Positions 40,329 to 48,874 of a stretch of DNA of 64,000 bases are shown in pieces; position 1 is the stretch's first letter, and each line of letters starts with the position of its first letter. This DNA comes from Oscillospiraceae bacterium (GTDB lineage Bacteria; Bacillota; Clostridia; Oscillospirales; Oscillospiraceae). Both the position numbers and the translations under genes were made by a program. The notes beneath the pieces were generated by a model. That model ran no database searches. It saw nothing but the letters and a program-made list of their open reading frames with translations, and was not told where the DNA came from. Where the stretch lies: contig JAFVZT010000031.1 of NCBI GenBank assembly GCA_017508045.1, positions 100,157 through 164,156 on the forward strand, in the 5' to 3' direction.

Positions 40329-40904
40329 ATGCGTATTCAAAACTGGAGAAAAGAGATATTTACAATTCCAAATCTGCTTAGTTTGTTTCGGCTTGTTTTA
40401 ATTCCGGTTTATGTAACCATCTATTTAAACGCCAGAGACGCTATGGATTACTACATAGCAGCCGGCATCCTCGCTGTATCCTGCCTCACAGACCTGATTG
40501 ACGGTCAGATTGCCCGACACTTTAATATGATTTCAACTGTCGGAAAGATTCTTGACCCTCTTGCAGATAAAATAACGCAATTTACCTTAATTGTATGTCT
40601 GACGATCAAGCATTCTGTTTTGTGGATCATTGTTTGCTTATTTGTCATTAAAGAGAGCTTTCAGCTAGTCGCAGGAAGTATCAATCTGCGCAAAGGAAAA
40701 ATGCTGAAGGGCGCATTGATTCCCGGAAAAATATGTACCGCTGTGTTGTTTATCAGTTTGATTATAATGGTGATGGTACCTGTTCTTCCGGATACAGCAG
40801 TCAATGTTATTGTAATTCTAGATACTGTATTTTTACTGGTGTCCTTTTTAAGCTATGTTATAGCCTACTTTAAAGATGGCAGTAAGTTTCAGACATTAAA
40901 CTAA
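40329..40904 (+). CDS. pgsA: CDP-alcohol phosphatidyltransferase (PgsA-like)
   Basis: 191-aa membrane enzyme of phospholipid synthesis. The family motif is complete: DLIDGQIARHFNMISTVGKILDPLADK, with all Asp residues and the DG, AR and G positions. It starts with the usual FTIPNLLSLFRLVLIPVY. Glycerol-3-phosphate is the likely acceptor, but the sequence does not settle this and another pgsA may exist elsewhere. Single-gene unit. Confidence 0.85.
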   Translation: MRIQNWRKEIFTIPNLLSLFRLVLIPVYVTIYLNARDAMDYYIAAGILAVSCLTDLIDGQIARHFNMISTVGKILDPLADKITQFTLIVCLTIKHSVLWIIVCLFVIKESFQLVAGSINLRKGKMLKGALIPGKICTAVLFISLIIMVMVPVLPDTAVNVIVILDTVFLLVSFLSYVIAYFKDGSKFQTLN

Positions 40905-40910
40905 TTACTA

Positions 40911-40942
40911 AATCGGAGTGGAATCTTGTCCCACTCCGATTT
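40911..40942 (+). terminator. Terminator of the phosphatidyltransferase gene
   Basis: Stem AATCGGAGTGG / CCACTCCGATT with a short loop, followed by TCTATTTATTTTT. Confidence 0.8.
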
Positions 40943-41026
40943 CTATTTATTTTTCGTATAGTGATTGATTGTTTCTGCAATCTGTGATAACATAATTAAA
41001 ACCGATTAAGGCAGGAGGAACAGACA

Positions 41027-42529
41027 TTGGATTATAAAAAATTACAAAACGGAAGTGATATTCGCGGTGTTGCTCTGGAGGGTATTGAAGGTCAGCACAT
41101 TAATCTGACAGAAGCCGTATGTCAGGATATTGGCAGAGGCTTTGCCCTTTGGCTTATGAAAAAAACCGGCAAGACAGGTTTGCGTGTTGCTGTCGGACGC
41201 GACTCTCGCCTGTCCGGTAAAACACTCTGCGACTGGATTTGCGGGTCAATGGTGGAGCAAGGAATTCAGGTTACGGATTTTGGTATGGCCAGTACACCGG
41301 CCATGTTTATGGCTACTGTAACCCCCGGCTATGAATTTGACGGCACTGTGATGATTACCGCAAGTCATCTGCCCTTTAATCGCAATGGCTTTAAATTTTT
41401 TACCAATCAAGGAGGATTAGAATCCTCTGATATTAAACAAATTCTTGCGTATGCAGAAAGCACGGATACAACCGGCCTTGGCCACGGTGCGCTATTCCAT
41501 GGCGAGTTTATGGATATATACAGTAAAATACTGGCAGATAAAATACGATCTGTTACCGGCACCGAAAGGCCTTTGGAGGGTTTCCGTATTGTAGTGGATG
41601 CCGGAAACGGCGCAGGCGGTTTCTATGTGGATAAGGTGTTAAAACCTTTAGGTGCAAATACAGAGGGCAGCCGTTATTTAGATCCGGACGGCAGCTTCCC
41701 AAATCATATCCCAAATCCGGAAAACAAGCAGGCAATGGAAAGCATTATTGAGGCTGTTAAAGAAACGAACGCCGACCTCGGTATAATTTTTGACACCGAT
41801 GTTGATCGCGCAGGCGCAGTGCTTTCCGACGGCAGTGAATTAAACCGCAACAGAATTATTGCAATGCTGGCTGCGATCCTGCTTCGGGAGCACCCCGGCA
41901 CAACGATTGTTACTGACTCTATCACCTCGTCCGGTCTTGCCAAATTCATTGCAGAAAAAGGTGGCATTCACCACCGCTTTAAACGGGGCTACCGCAATGT
42001 TATAAATGAATCCATACGTTTAAATAACCTTGGTCAGGACAGTCAGCTGGCAATTGAAACCTCCGGACACGGCGCATTAAAGGAGAATTATTTTCTGGAT
42101 GACGGCGCGTACCTTGTCACTAAACTGCTCATTGAACTGGCAAACAGCAAGAAAAACGGCTACAGCCTTGAATCACTAATTTCCACCCTTGAGGAGCCGG
42201 CTGAAAGTGTAGAATTCCGTATGAACATACTTTTGGAAGATTTTAAGACATACGGCCAAAAGGTTATCGACGACTTAAAAGTCTATGCTGCAGAACGCAG
42301 TGGCTGGACACTGGCTGACAGCAATTATGAGGGTGTTCGCGTTAATTTAGATTCTAGTCATGGCGACGGTTGGTTTTTGCTTCGTCTGTCCTTGCACGAC
42401 CCCCTGCTGCCGTTAAATATCGAGAGCAATCTACCCGGTGGTGCGAAAATTATCGCCAGTGAATTGGCTGATTTCCTTAATGTCTACGACAAATTGGATG
42501 CAACAGGCCTACATAATTATCTGAAATAA
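41027..42529 (+). CDS. Phosphomannomutase/phosphoglucomutase
   Basis: Alpha-D-phosphohexomutase of 500 aa that interconverts hexose 1- and 6-phosphates. Phosphoserine loop MITASHLPFNRNGFKFFT (consensus TASHNP; here HLP), metal loop FDTDVDRAG, sugar loop ETSGHGALKENYF and C-terminal phosphate-binding region. Start is TTG 41027, 8 bases after GGAGG. Whether it works on mannose, glucose or both is not decided by sequence. Confidence 0.87.
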   Translation: MDYKKLQNGSDIRGVALEGIEGQHINLTEAVCQDIGRGFALWLMKKTGKTGLRVAVGRDSRLSGKTLCDWICGSMVEQGIQVTDFGMASTPAMFMATVTPGYEFDGTVMITASHLPFNRNGFKFFTNQGGLESSDIKQILAYAESTDTTGLGHGALFHGEFMDIYSKILADKIRSVTGTERPLEGFRIVVDAGNGAGGFYVDKVLKPLGANTEGSRYLDPDGSFPNHIPNPENKQAMESIIEAVKETNADLGIIFDTDVDRAGAVLSDGSELNRNRIIAMLAAILLREHPGTTIVTDSITSSGLAKFIAEKGGIHHRFKRGYRNVINESIRLNNLGQDSQLAIETSGHGALKENYFLDDGAYLVTKLLIELANSKKNGYSLESLISTLEEPAESVEFRMNILLEDFKTYGQKVIDDLKVYAAERSGWTLADSNYEGVRVNLDSSHGDGWFLLRLSLHDPLLPLNIESNLPGGAKIIASELADFLNVYDKLDATGLHNYLK

Positions 42530-42539
42530 ACGAAATTCG

Positions 42540-42577
42540 GCGGGAGCAGCTACAAAAAGATCCGTAGCTGCTCCCGC
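42540..42577. terminator. Bidirectional terminator after the phosphohexomutase gene
   Basis: Fourteen-base perfect stem GCGGGAGCAGCTAC / GTAGCTGCTCCCGC, followed on the plus strand by AATTTTCTTTTTT; a convergent gene ends at 42596. Confidence 0.88.
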
Positions 42578-42595
42578 AATTTTCTTTTTTGATGG

Positions 42596-43348
42596 TTATG
42601 CATTTATTTTTTTCTTCGCTTTTATCTTTCTGTATATTTCCAGAGGTACATACATTATGACAATTACGCCGGCAATAATTACAGGAAAACCCAGTAGATG
42701 ATTCCCCCAATGCTGCTCAAATAAATATAGCGGGTTGCCGGATTCTGCATTCATTAAAAACATAAAATTCGTATTCAGTAACAAATTAATGGCATAAATG
42801 GGAATTGCCATTGCTAGAAGAAGTAGTAGATATTTGGGTACCATCTTAATCCTTGGGGACAGCTCACCGGAAACGGCCAGAACGATCGGGTAAAGCGCTA
42901 AAAGAATATGTATGGTAAAACTATGGATATGCATAAAGTTCATTAAGGGCAATTCTGTCCACGTGGGAAACAGAAGCGCAGCAACCGCACCGGGTATGCC
43001 GACAGTATATAAATAACCGCCTAAAACCTTACCGGGCTTTAACGAATGCAGCGCAATCAAAAATATATTAATGCTACACAGATGAAGTGGCAGATATCCG
43101 GCGGTATATCTGTTTCCAACAATCAGCATAATCACTTTAAACAGCTCATCGGCAATCAGCAGCACAGCGACAGCTTTCTTCCAACGGTTTCTTCCAGTTA
43201 CACCCATATTCCTATACCAAATGCAGCATACGGTGGTAATTACAGCAAACAAGCCCAGCCATGTAAAATGTAAAGCACCAAACTGTTGAAAGCCAACCCC
43301 GGCTTTAACCGTATCAACCGTTTCCAGAAAATATTTCACAGCCATCAT
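42596..43348 (-). CDS. YwaF/TIGR02206 family membrane protein (copy 2)
   Basis: 250-aa protein with about seven membrane helices and the same landmarks as the copy at 35278: GALHFTWLGLFAVI, ADELFKVIML, LPLHLCSINIFLIAL and HSFTIHILLALYPIVLA. It ends in a Lys-rich tail. Function unknown. Followed by a shared terminator; the gene at 43399-43881 lies 50 bases upstream and may be co-transcribed. Confidence 0.8.
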   Translation of the reverse strand: MMAVKYFLETVDTVKAGVGFQQFGALHFTWLGLFAVITTVCCIWYRNMGVTGRNRWKKAVAVLLIADELFKVIMLIVGNRYTAGYLPLHLCSINIFLIALHSLKPGKVLGGYLYTVGIPGAVAALLFPTWTELPLMNFMHIHSFTIHILLALYPIVLAVSGELSPRIKMVPKYLLLLLAMAIPIYAINLLLNTNFMFLMNAESGNPLYLFEQHWGNHLLGFPVIIAGVIVIMYVPLEIYRKIKAKKKINA

Positions 43349-43398
43349 CCTTTACTTTATATTTTTTTCTGTTTATCTGTAGAATTTTTTGTCCCGGC

Positions 43399-43881
43399 TC
43401 AAAATACGGCCCAACAGGGTATCCAAAACAAAAATGTTATATTACCAAGCAAGAGTACAATAAACAAACCCCAAACACCAAACTCAAAGAAGTCGTCGCT
43501 CAACTCGACCAAACCGAAGGTATGTATGAGAATGGAATATAGTAATGTAATGCCTGTGTTAAAATAGAGAAATTTCCAAAGACCGGATAGTATAAAGCTA
43601 TCAAATACGGATTTTAAAATTGGATAATATCCAAGAACAAAAAAGACGGCAACTGCTTCCTTATCCGGTGCCAGCAGCGCTGAGATAACAATAACGACTG
43701 CGTTCCACGCCCAGGCAATACGGTTGCCGCATTGCTTCTTTACAACGCAGCACAAAAGCATACACAAAACAGGGCAAACATAAGTTGCAATTCCAAGTGA
43801 TCCAAGCAGACACATAATAACAACGGCCAACCCGGCTGTCACACCGCCGAGTGCAACGTTTTTTGCTGTGTAATTTGCCAT
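43399..43881 (-). CDS. Conserved multi-pass membrane protein of unknown function
   Basis: 160-aa protein with five or so hydrophobic helices (about 8-30, 33-48, 58-72, 80-95 and 135-158). The opening NVALGGVTAGLAVVIMCLLG and PVLCMLLCCVV are reminiscent of small ECF-type/YpdA-like integral membrane proteins, but I do not recognise a family firmly. ATG 43881 follows GGGAG by 6 bases. It has its own good promoter. Confidence 0.7.
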   Translation of the reverse strand: MANYTAKNVALGGVTAGLAVVIMCLLGSLGIATYVCPVLCMLLCCVVKKQCGNRIAWAWNAVVIVISALLAPDKEAVAVFFVLGYYPILKSVFDSFILSGLWKFLYFNTGITLLYSILIHTFGLVELSDDFFEFGVWGLFIVLLLGNITFLFWIPCWAVF

Positions 43882-43917
43882 ATAATCTCCCAAAAGTTCG
43901 TTATCAACATTAAGGGT

Positions 43918-43946
43918 ATTATATTGCCGGATAATTAAAATTTCAA
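43918..43946 (-). promoter_or_regulatory. Promoter of the membrane-protein gene at 43399-43881
   Basis: Minus-strand TTGAAA (43946-43941) and TATAAT (43923-43918), 17-base spacer, diverging from the thioesterase promoter next to it. Confidence 0.65.
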
Positions 43947-43954
43947 CAAAAATA

Positions 43955-43983
43955 TTGACACATCAGGGATTTTGAAATATATT
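43955..43983 (+). promoter_or_regulatory. Promoter of the thioesterase gene
   Basis: Consensus TTGACA (43955-43960) and TATATT (43978-43983), 17-base spacer, 23 bases before the ATG. Confidence 0.75.
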
Positions 43984-44006
43984 GTTGTGAGAACGGAGGT
44001 TAAGAT

Positions 44007-44393
44007 ATGGAAATTACGATTGGTATGAAAGGCAATGTATCTACATCGGTGGAACGGGAAGACACTGCATTGGAGGTCGGATCCGGCACCCTTCTTGTTT
44101 ATGCAACGCCCTGTATGGTAGCCCTTATGGAGGGCGCTGCCTGTGAAGCAATTGCCGGTGCGCTGAATGATGATAAAACCTCGGTCGGCATTGAATTGAA
44201 TGTTTCTCATTTATCCGCTACGCCTGTGGGACTGTCTGCTCGTGCAGAAGCGGAGGTAACGAATGTGGAGGGCAATATTATTAGCTTTCAGCTGGTTGCC
44301 TATGACGAGAAGGGTAAAATCGGAGAAGGTACGCATAAACGGGCCATTGTTCCGATACAGCGTTTTTTGGACAAAGCCTATTCAAAACTATAA
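44007..44393 (+). CDS. Hotdog-fold thioesterase (FlK-like)
   Basis: 128-aa protein resembling fluoroacetyl-CoA thioesterase FlK and its wider family: VGSGTLLVYATPCMVALMEGAACEAI and SVGIELNVSHLSATPVGLSARAEAEV, then AYDEKGKIGEGTHKRAIV. The Thr-Glu-His catalytic set of FlK has plausible counterparts (Thr/Ser near 27-35, Glu42, His at about 69). In gut and soil Clostridia the substrate is unlikely to be fluoroacetyl-CoA; another acyl-CoA is inferred. Confidence 0.8.
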   Translation: MEITIGMKGNVSTSVEREDTALEVGSGTLLVYATPCMVALMEGAACEAIAGALNDDKTSVGIELNVSHLSATPVGLSARAEAEVTNVEGNIISFQLVAYDEKGKIGEGTHKRAIVPIQRFLDKAYSKL

Positions 44394-44398
44394 CAGTA

Positions 44399-44431
44399 GC
44401 CTCCGGCACTTATTTGCACAGTGCCGGAGGC
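44399..44431. terminator. Bidirectional terminator between the thioesterase gene and recR
   Basis: Twelve-base perfect stem GCCTCCGGCACT / AGTGCCGGAGGC with a 9-base loop between convergent genes; the plus-strand tail is CTTAATTATATTT. Confidence 0.75.
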
Positions 44432-44436
44432 CTTAA

Positions 44437-45036
44437 TTATATTTCCTGTCTTCCTTCCAAAGCTCTGGATAATGTAATTTCATCCGCATATTCCAGCTGA
44501 CTGCCAACCGGAACGCCATATGCCAACCGGGTAACCTTAACCTCCATTGGTCTTAAAAGCCTTGAGATATACATAGCAGTTGCCTCGCCCTCTGTATCGG
44601 GATTTGTGGCCATAATGACCTCTCGAACAGTTCCTTGCGCAACGCGCTGCAATAGCTCCTTAATGCGTATATCGTCCTGGTACACGTGGTTTAACGGAGA
44701 TATTACGCCATGCAGTACATGGTACACACCGGAAAATTCACGTGCGCGTTCCATCGAAATAACATCCTTTGGTTCCGCAACAACGCAAATTAAACTCCGG
44801 TCACGCATATCGTCGTTACATATATGGCAAATCTCTCTGTCGGTGAGATTTTGGCAAACAGGACAGGTATGAACCGTATTTTTAGCCTCAATGATTGCAT
44901 TTGCAAAAGCTTCTGCCTCAGACATAGGCAGCCCTAATACGTGAAACGCCAGGCGCTGTGCCGTTTTTCCTCCAATGCCGGGCAAACGGGCAAATTGGTC
45001 TGCAAGCTCCTGCAATGCAGCGGGAAAATACTGCAT
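44437..45036 (-). CDS. recR: Recombination protein RecR
   Basis: RecR (199 aa) works with RecF and RecO to load RecA. Helix-hairpin-helix near the start (LPGIGGKTAQRLAFHVL), four-Cys zinc finger CPVC...CHIC (about 57-72), Toprim domain (ICVVAEPKDVISMER) and Walker-like ATNPDTEGEATAMY. Follows ybaB by 9 bases in the usual dnaX-ybaB-recR order. Confidence 0.96.
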   Translation of the reverse strand: MQYFPAALQELADQFARLPGIGGKTAQRLAFHVLGLPMSEAEAFANAIIEAKNTVHTCPVCQNLTDREICHICNDDMRDRSLICVVAEPKDVISMERAREFSGVYHVLHGVISPLNHVYQDDIRIKELLQRVAQGTVREVIMATNPDTEGEATAMYISRLLRPMEVKVTRLAYGVPVGSQLEYADEITLSRALEGRQEI

Positions 45037-45045
45037 AACTCCTCC

Positions 45046-45390
45046 TTAAAATAAACCGCCGATGTTCAAGCCGCCGGTTAAGCGGGCCATATTGTTCGCA
45101 GATTCTGTGTCCGCAGCACGCATAGCTTCATTGACTGCGGCGATTACCATATCCTGGAGCATATCCACATCCTCAGGATCAACCGCTTCGGGATTGATTT
45201 TCAGATCAAGGACTTCATGTTTACCGTTTACGGTTGCAGTAACCATACCGCCACCGGTAGTTGCACTATAAGTCTTTGTTTCCATTTCCTCCTGCATACG
45301 CAGCATTTCCTGCTGCATTTTTTGCGCCTGACGCATCATTGCGGCTTGATTCATTCCACCGGGCATCCCGCGAAAACCACCTTTTGCCAT
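45046..45390 (-). CDS. ybaB: Nucleoid-associated protein YbaB/EbfC
   Basis: DNA-binding protein of 114 aa with a Met/Gly/Gln-rich N-terminus, helix MMRQAQKMQQEMLRMQEEM and the core VTATVNGKHEVLDLKINPEAVDPEDVDMLQDMVIAAVNEA. Between dnaX and recR. Confidence 0.94.
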   Translation of the reverse strand: MAKGGFRGMPGGMNQAAMMRQAQKMQQEMLRMQEEMETKTYSATTGGGMVTATVNGKHEVLDLKINPEAVDPEDVDMLQDMVIAAVNEAMRAADTESANNMARLTGGLNIGGLF

Positions 45391-45406
45391 TTAAACACAC
45401 TCCAAT

Positions 45407-47005
45407 TTAATTATTTTTAATACTAATAATATCCCCATGCGCCCTTCCGAAATTTAAGAGCTGTTCCATTTGTTCATTTTTTTCATCAATTCCCGTATCA
45501 TCCGTCACAACAACGCGGATTGGTCGTTGTAGCTTGGCAGATGCTTTACGAGAAACAATCTCTAAAATTTCAGGCTTATTTACAATATCGATAATAAACC
45601 TATTTTCACATGCAAGCACCAACCGTTCTCCTGCGAGAATTCCCCGCAACGGAGCATTGGGCGTTGTTGTAAAAAAGCCACGAATAGCTTGATTCAATTC
45701 AGGACGAATGGCCGAAACTAAATCGGACCAGAAGCCAATGGGGGCCTCGTCCGTAATCTCCTCCGAAACCTGTTCCTGCTTTGCACATTCCGTAACTGTA
45801 CAAACCGTTTCCCCTTTTGAAGCTAAATCTATTGCAACAGGAGCAACAGAAAAATCACCGGTGGATATGTCTTCTTCAAGACGCGTTATACGTGCAAGTA
45901 GTCCCGAAATGTCCGTATCTAATTCCGGATGGCATAGATTAATCAGACATATTTCTGCATCCATACGGTGATTTGTACTTCTTAAAAATCCGAAAGCGGT
46001 ATTTTGAATCACAGTCAACATCCGTGTTAATTCGCCCATTGAGAAAGCTTGCGACAGCGCCCGTGCCTCTGCATCAGAGGTGACGCCGGACAACATTGTA
46101 ATACCGGTTTCAGGCGCTGTTTTTAGGATCATAAGGTCTCGGGTCAAGCAAGCAAGCTCATCCAGTAGCGCGCCCATATCCTTGCCCTCAGCGTACAGCC
46201 TGTTCAATAACTCCAGCGCACCATTCGTATCCTTTTGGGAAATGCTGGTCATCAGCTTTCCGCATTCGCGAATTCCGGCAATACCAAGGCATGCATATAC
46301 ACGATCCGTATTCAGCTCGCCGGCAGTAGCTGAGGCGCACTGATCCAAGAGGCTCAAACCGTCACGCATACCGCCATCGGCAAGGCGTGCAAGCACACGG
46401 GCTGCTGATTCGTCCAGATCTATATTCTCTTGATAAGAAACATACTGCAGCCTTGCAGCAATATCCTCCTGACTAATACGGCGGAAAGAGAAGCGTTGGC
46501 ACCTTGATAAGATTGTGGCAGGAACCTTATGAAGCTCAGTGGTAGCAAGAATAAAAAGCAAATGCTCTGGAGGCTCCTCAATAATCTTTAAAAGGGCATT
46601 GAATGCGGATACAGACAGCATGTGTACCTCGTCAATAATGTAAACACGCTTTTTAACCTGCGAGGGTGTGTAGATTGCGTCATCGCGCAAATCGCGCACA
46701 TTATCAACGCCATTATTAGAAGCGGCATCGATCTCTAAAACATCCATACAGGAGCCAGCATCAATGGCACGGCAGCTCTTGCAGCAATTACACGGGTTGC
46801 CATCCTGAATGTTTTCGCAATTGACCGCTTTTGCAAGAATTTTTGCACAGCTTGTCTTACCGGTACCACGGGAACCGGTAAACAAATAAGCATGGCTAAG
46901 CTTTCCGCTGACCATTTGTGATTTTAATGTCTGTGTGACTGCTAACTGGCCAACCACATCGTCAAATGTCTGCGGTCTATATTTTCTATACAGAGCCTGA
47001 TACAT
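45407..47005 (-). CDS. dnaX: DNA polymerase III subunit gamma/tau
   Basis: Clamp-loader ATPase of 532 aa. It starts YQALYRKYRPQTFDDVVGQ; Walker A FTGSRGTGKTSCAK, zinc-binding Cys in CENI...CNCC.KSC (about 64-80), Walker B YIIDEVHMLS, SRC motif (ILSRCQRF). ATG 47005 follows GGAGG; the frame is open further upstream but that part is the SRP RNA gene and is not coding. I did not find a clear slippery heptamer for a shorter gamma form. Confidence 0.95.
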   Translation of the reverse strand: MYQALYRKYRPQTFDDVVGQLAVTQTLKSQMVSGKLSHAYLFTGSRGTGKTSCAKILAKAVNCENIQDGNPCNCCKSCRAIDAGSCMDVLEIDAASNNGVDNVRDLRDDAIYTPSQVKKRVYIIDEVHMLSVSAFNALLKIIEEPPEHLLFILATTELHKVPATILSRCQRFSFRRISQEDIAARLQYVSYQENIDLDESAARVLARLADGGMRDGLSLLDQCASATAGELNTDRVYACLGIAGIRECGKLMTSISQKDTNGALELLNRLYAEGKDMGALLDELACLTRDLMILKTAPETGITMLSGVTSDAEARALSQAFSMGELTRMLTVIQNTAFGFLRSTNHRMDAEICLINLCHPELDTDISGLLARITRLEEDISTGDFSVAPVAIDLASKGETVCTVTECAKQEQVSEEITDEAPIGFWSDLVSAIRPELNQAIRGFFTTTPNAPLRGILAGERLVLACENRFIIDIVNKPEILEIVSRKASAKLQRPIRVVVTDDTGIDEKNEQMEQLLNFGRAHGDIISIKNN

Positions 47006-47037
47006 AGTAACCTCCAAAAATAGACCGACTAATAATA

Positions 47038-47307
47038 AGATCGCACACCCACATTTGAATAAGCTCAATGCCCGGTATCCGTGCAGCCAACTCGGGAACG
47101 GCGACCCTGCGGCACATGAGATAATCCGCTTAATGCTGCTTGGTTCCCCACCTGACATGGTTCACGGGATCTCATTGCGCAAGACCGTTCCTTCAACATT
47201 ACTTACACGATCCTGACAGCACTCAGACATACCCGAGTGTGGGAATTCATTCCTGCTATAGCGGATTGCAGGTAACAGGGCACCGCTAACTCCCCAACTA
47301 GTGCGAC
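47038..47307 (-). ncRNA. ffs: Signal recognition particle RNA, large bacterial type
   Basis: Minus-strand RNA of about 270 nt between acpP and dnaX. The 5' Alu domain is recognisable (GTCGCAC, GTTGGGGAGTTAGCGGTGCCCTG, CAATCCGCTATAGCAGG). The 3' end GTGTGCGATC pairs with the 5' GGTCGCAC. The universally conserved SRP54-binding helix with GTCAGG and GGAACCAAGCAGC loops is at about 47130-47175. The large form with Alu domain is usual in Bacillus and many Clostridia. Exact ends are estimated from the pairing and the promoter. This explains the 345-base gap without protein genes. Confidence 0.93.
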
Positions 47308-47338
47308 CTTATTATAAGCCGGTCTGCTATAATAAGGT
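47306..47338. promoter_or_regulatory. SRP RNA -10 region within an inverted repeat
   Basis: TATAAT on the minus strand (47316-47311) lies a few bases before the SRP RNA 5' end. It is part of an 11-base perfect inverted repeat ACCTTATTATA (47306-47316) / TATAATAAGGT (47328-47338). The -35 is weak. The repeat could form an AT-rich hairpin after acpP. Confidence 0.45.
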
Positions 47339-47350
47339 TATTTAATTAAA

Positions 47351-47572
47351 TTAGTTCATCTTAGAATCAATAAAATCTGCCAACTCACCAAAGGTTGTAA
47401 TCTTTTGATCCTCAACCTCCAGCTCAACACCCAATTCGGATTCCAGGTCCATAATCATCTCGACAATATCAAGCGAATCAATACCGAGGCTTTCAAATGT
47501 ACTGTCTCTGGTAATTTCATCTGGATTCAATTCAAGTTGCCTTGCAGCATATGAGACCAATTTTTCGTACAT
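47351..47572 (-). CDS. acpP: Acyl carrier protein
   Basis: ACP of 73 aa carrying fatty acyl chains on a phosphopantetheine. The attachment Ser is in FESLGIDSLDIVEMIMDLE (about 33-51). ATG 47572 follows GGAGG by 8 bases. It stands alone rather than in a fab cluster, so it may be a second ACP; not decidable here. Confidence 0.92.
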   Translation of the reverse strand: MYEKLVSYAARQLELNPDEITRDSTFESLGIDSLDIVEMIMDLESELGVELEVEDQKITTFGELADFIDSKMN

Positions 47573-47635
47573 GGATAATTCCTCCGAATAATACAAATAT
47601 CTATATTTTAGACGCCTGTCTGTATTCTATTACAA

Positions 47636-48874
47636 TCATTGCTTTTTGTCAATGAGTGATTTAACCGCTGTGGCTGCTGCATACGCCGTAGACCAGGCAA
47701 TTTGTAAATTATAACCACCCGTATAGGCATCACAATCCAATATTTCCCCCGAGAAAAACAGCCTCTTCATAAGCTTCGATTCTAACGTCTTTGGATTAAT
47801 CTCGGAAACCTTAATGCCACCGGAGGTAATAATCGCCTCTGATACAGGCCGCTTTTGGGAGATAGATACAGGAAATGCTTTCAGCAACTGAACAATTGCT
47901 TTCCGCTGCTCTTTCTTTAAAGAGTTTGCCTGTAATGTAACGGGAATATTCAACCGATTAAGCACAACAGGTATCATTGACCTGGGGAGCAAATCCGTTA
48001 ATGCATTCTCCATTGTTCTGTTTTGATATTGGTCTAAATCTCTTAATATACGTTCATTAAGCTTGTTTTCATCTAACGCAGGCTTTAGATCAATAAGAAG
48101 CCGACAGCCAAACCCATTCAAATGGGCACTGGCACTGAGTACTGTTGGACCGGACACACCAAAATGGGTAAATAAGAGCTCTCCAAGGTCCTTGTAAAGC
48201 GTTTTACCTTTGGCATCCACAAGCTTTACGCCCACGTTTCGCAGGCTTAATCCTTGCATATCGGTACAATCGATATCAATGGATTCCAGAGGTACCAGTG
48301 ACCCCTCAGGGGTTACAATCGTGTGCCCTAACGCCTTTGCCATTTTATATCCGTCACCGGTAGAACCGGTTGCCGGATAGGATACGCCGCCGGTCGCCAG
48401 TATGACAGCCTGTGAATAAATCACACCGCTGTCAGTACGCACTCCGCACACTTCATCCGTATTACTGAGTATCTCCCTAACCGCTTCATACCGTACAGCT
48501 ACATTGTTACGTTTTAATGCATTTTGCAAGCATTCTAAGACAGATGTAGACCGATCGGATACGGGAAATACACGATTCCCCCGTTCAGTTTTTACAGGAC
48601 AACCATTTTCCTGTAAAAATGAAATCATTCGCTCCGGAGGAAACGCATTTATTGCACTGTATAAAAAACGACTGTTTCTCGGTATGTTTTGCAGTACATT
48701 CTGAACACTGCTGTTATTAGTGATATTGCAGCGACCTTTTCCGGTAATAAGCAGTTTTTTGCCCAATCGGCCATTCTTTTCAAGCAGCAGCACACGACAG
48801 CCCTGCTGAGAAGCAACAATGGCAGAAAACATTCCAGCAGGACCACCGCCCACAACAATTAAATCATAAATCAT
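47636..48874 (-). CDS. NAD(P)/FAD-dependent oxidoreductase, HI0933/YhiN family
   Basis: Flavoprotein of 412 aa with an N-terminal dinucleotide-binding motif DLIVVGGGPAGMFSAI, the family block KLLITGKGRCNITN and the C-terminal GGIKVSEINPKTLESKLMKRLFFSGEILDCDAYTGGYNLQIAWSTG-like end (AWSTAYAAA). The reaction is not known. It overlaps the RpiR-type regulator by 4 bases. Confidence 0.9.
   Translation of the reverse strand: MIYDLIVVGGGPAGMFSAIVASQQGCRVLLLEKNGRLGKKLLITGKGRCNITNNSSVQNVLQNIPRNSRFLYSAINAFPPERMISFLQENGCPVKTERGNRVFPVSDRSTSVLECLQNALKRNNVAVRYEAVREILSNTDEVCGVRTDSGVIYSQAVILATGGVSYPATGSTGDGYKMAKALGHTIVTPEGSLVPLESIDIDCTDMQGLSLRNVGVKLVDAKGKTLYKDLGELLFTHFGVSGPTVLSASAHLNGFGCRLLIDLKPALDENKLNERILRDLDQYQNRTMENALTDLLPRSMIPVVLNRLNIPVTLQANSLKKEQRKAIVQLLKAFPVSISQKRPVSEAIITSGGIKVSEINPKTLESKLMKRLFFSGEILDCDAYTGGYNLQIAWSTAYAAATAVKSLIDKKQ

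Noticed and set aside
45407-47005. Programmed frameshift in dnaX
   Set aside because: I did not find an obvious A-rich slippery heptamer with a following hairpin; not a thorough search.
47006-47158. An N-terminal extension of dnaX by 51 codons
   Set aside because: The sequence is the SRP RNA gene and spacer; DnaX homologues start MYQALYRKYRP, and GGAGG lies right before that ATG.
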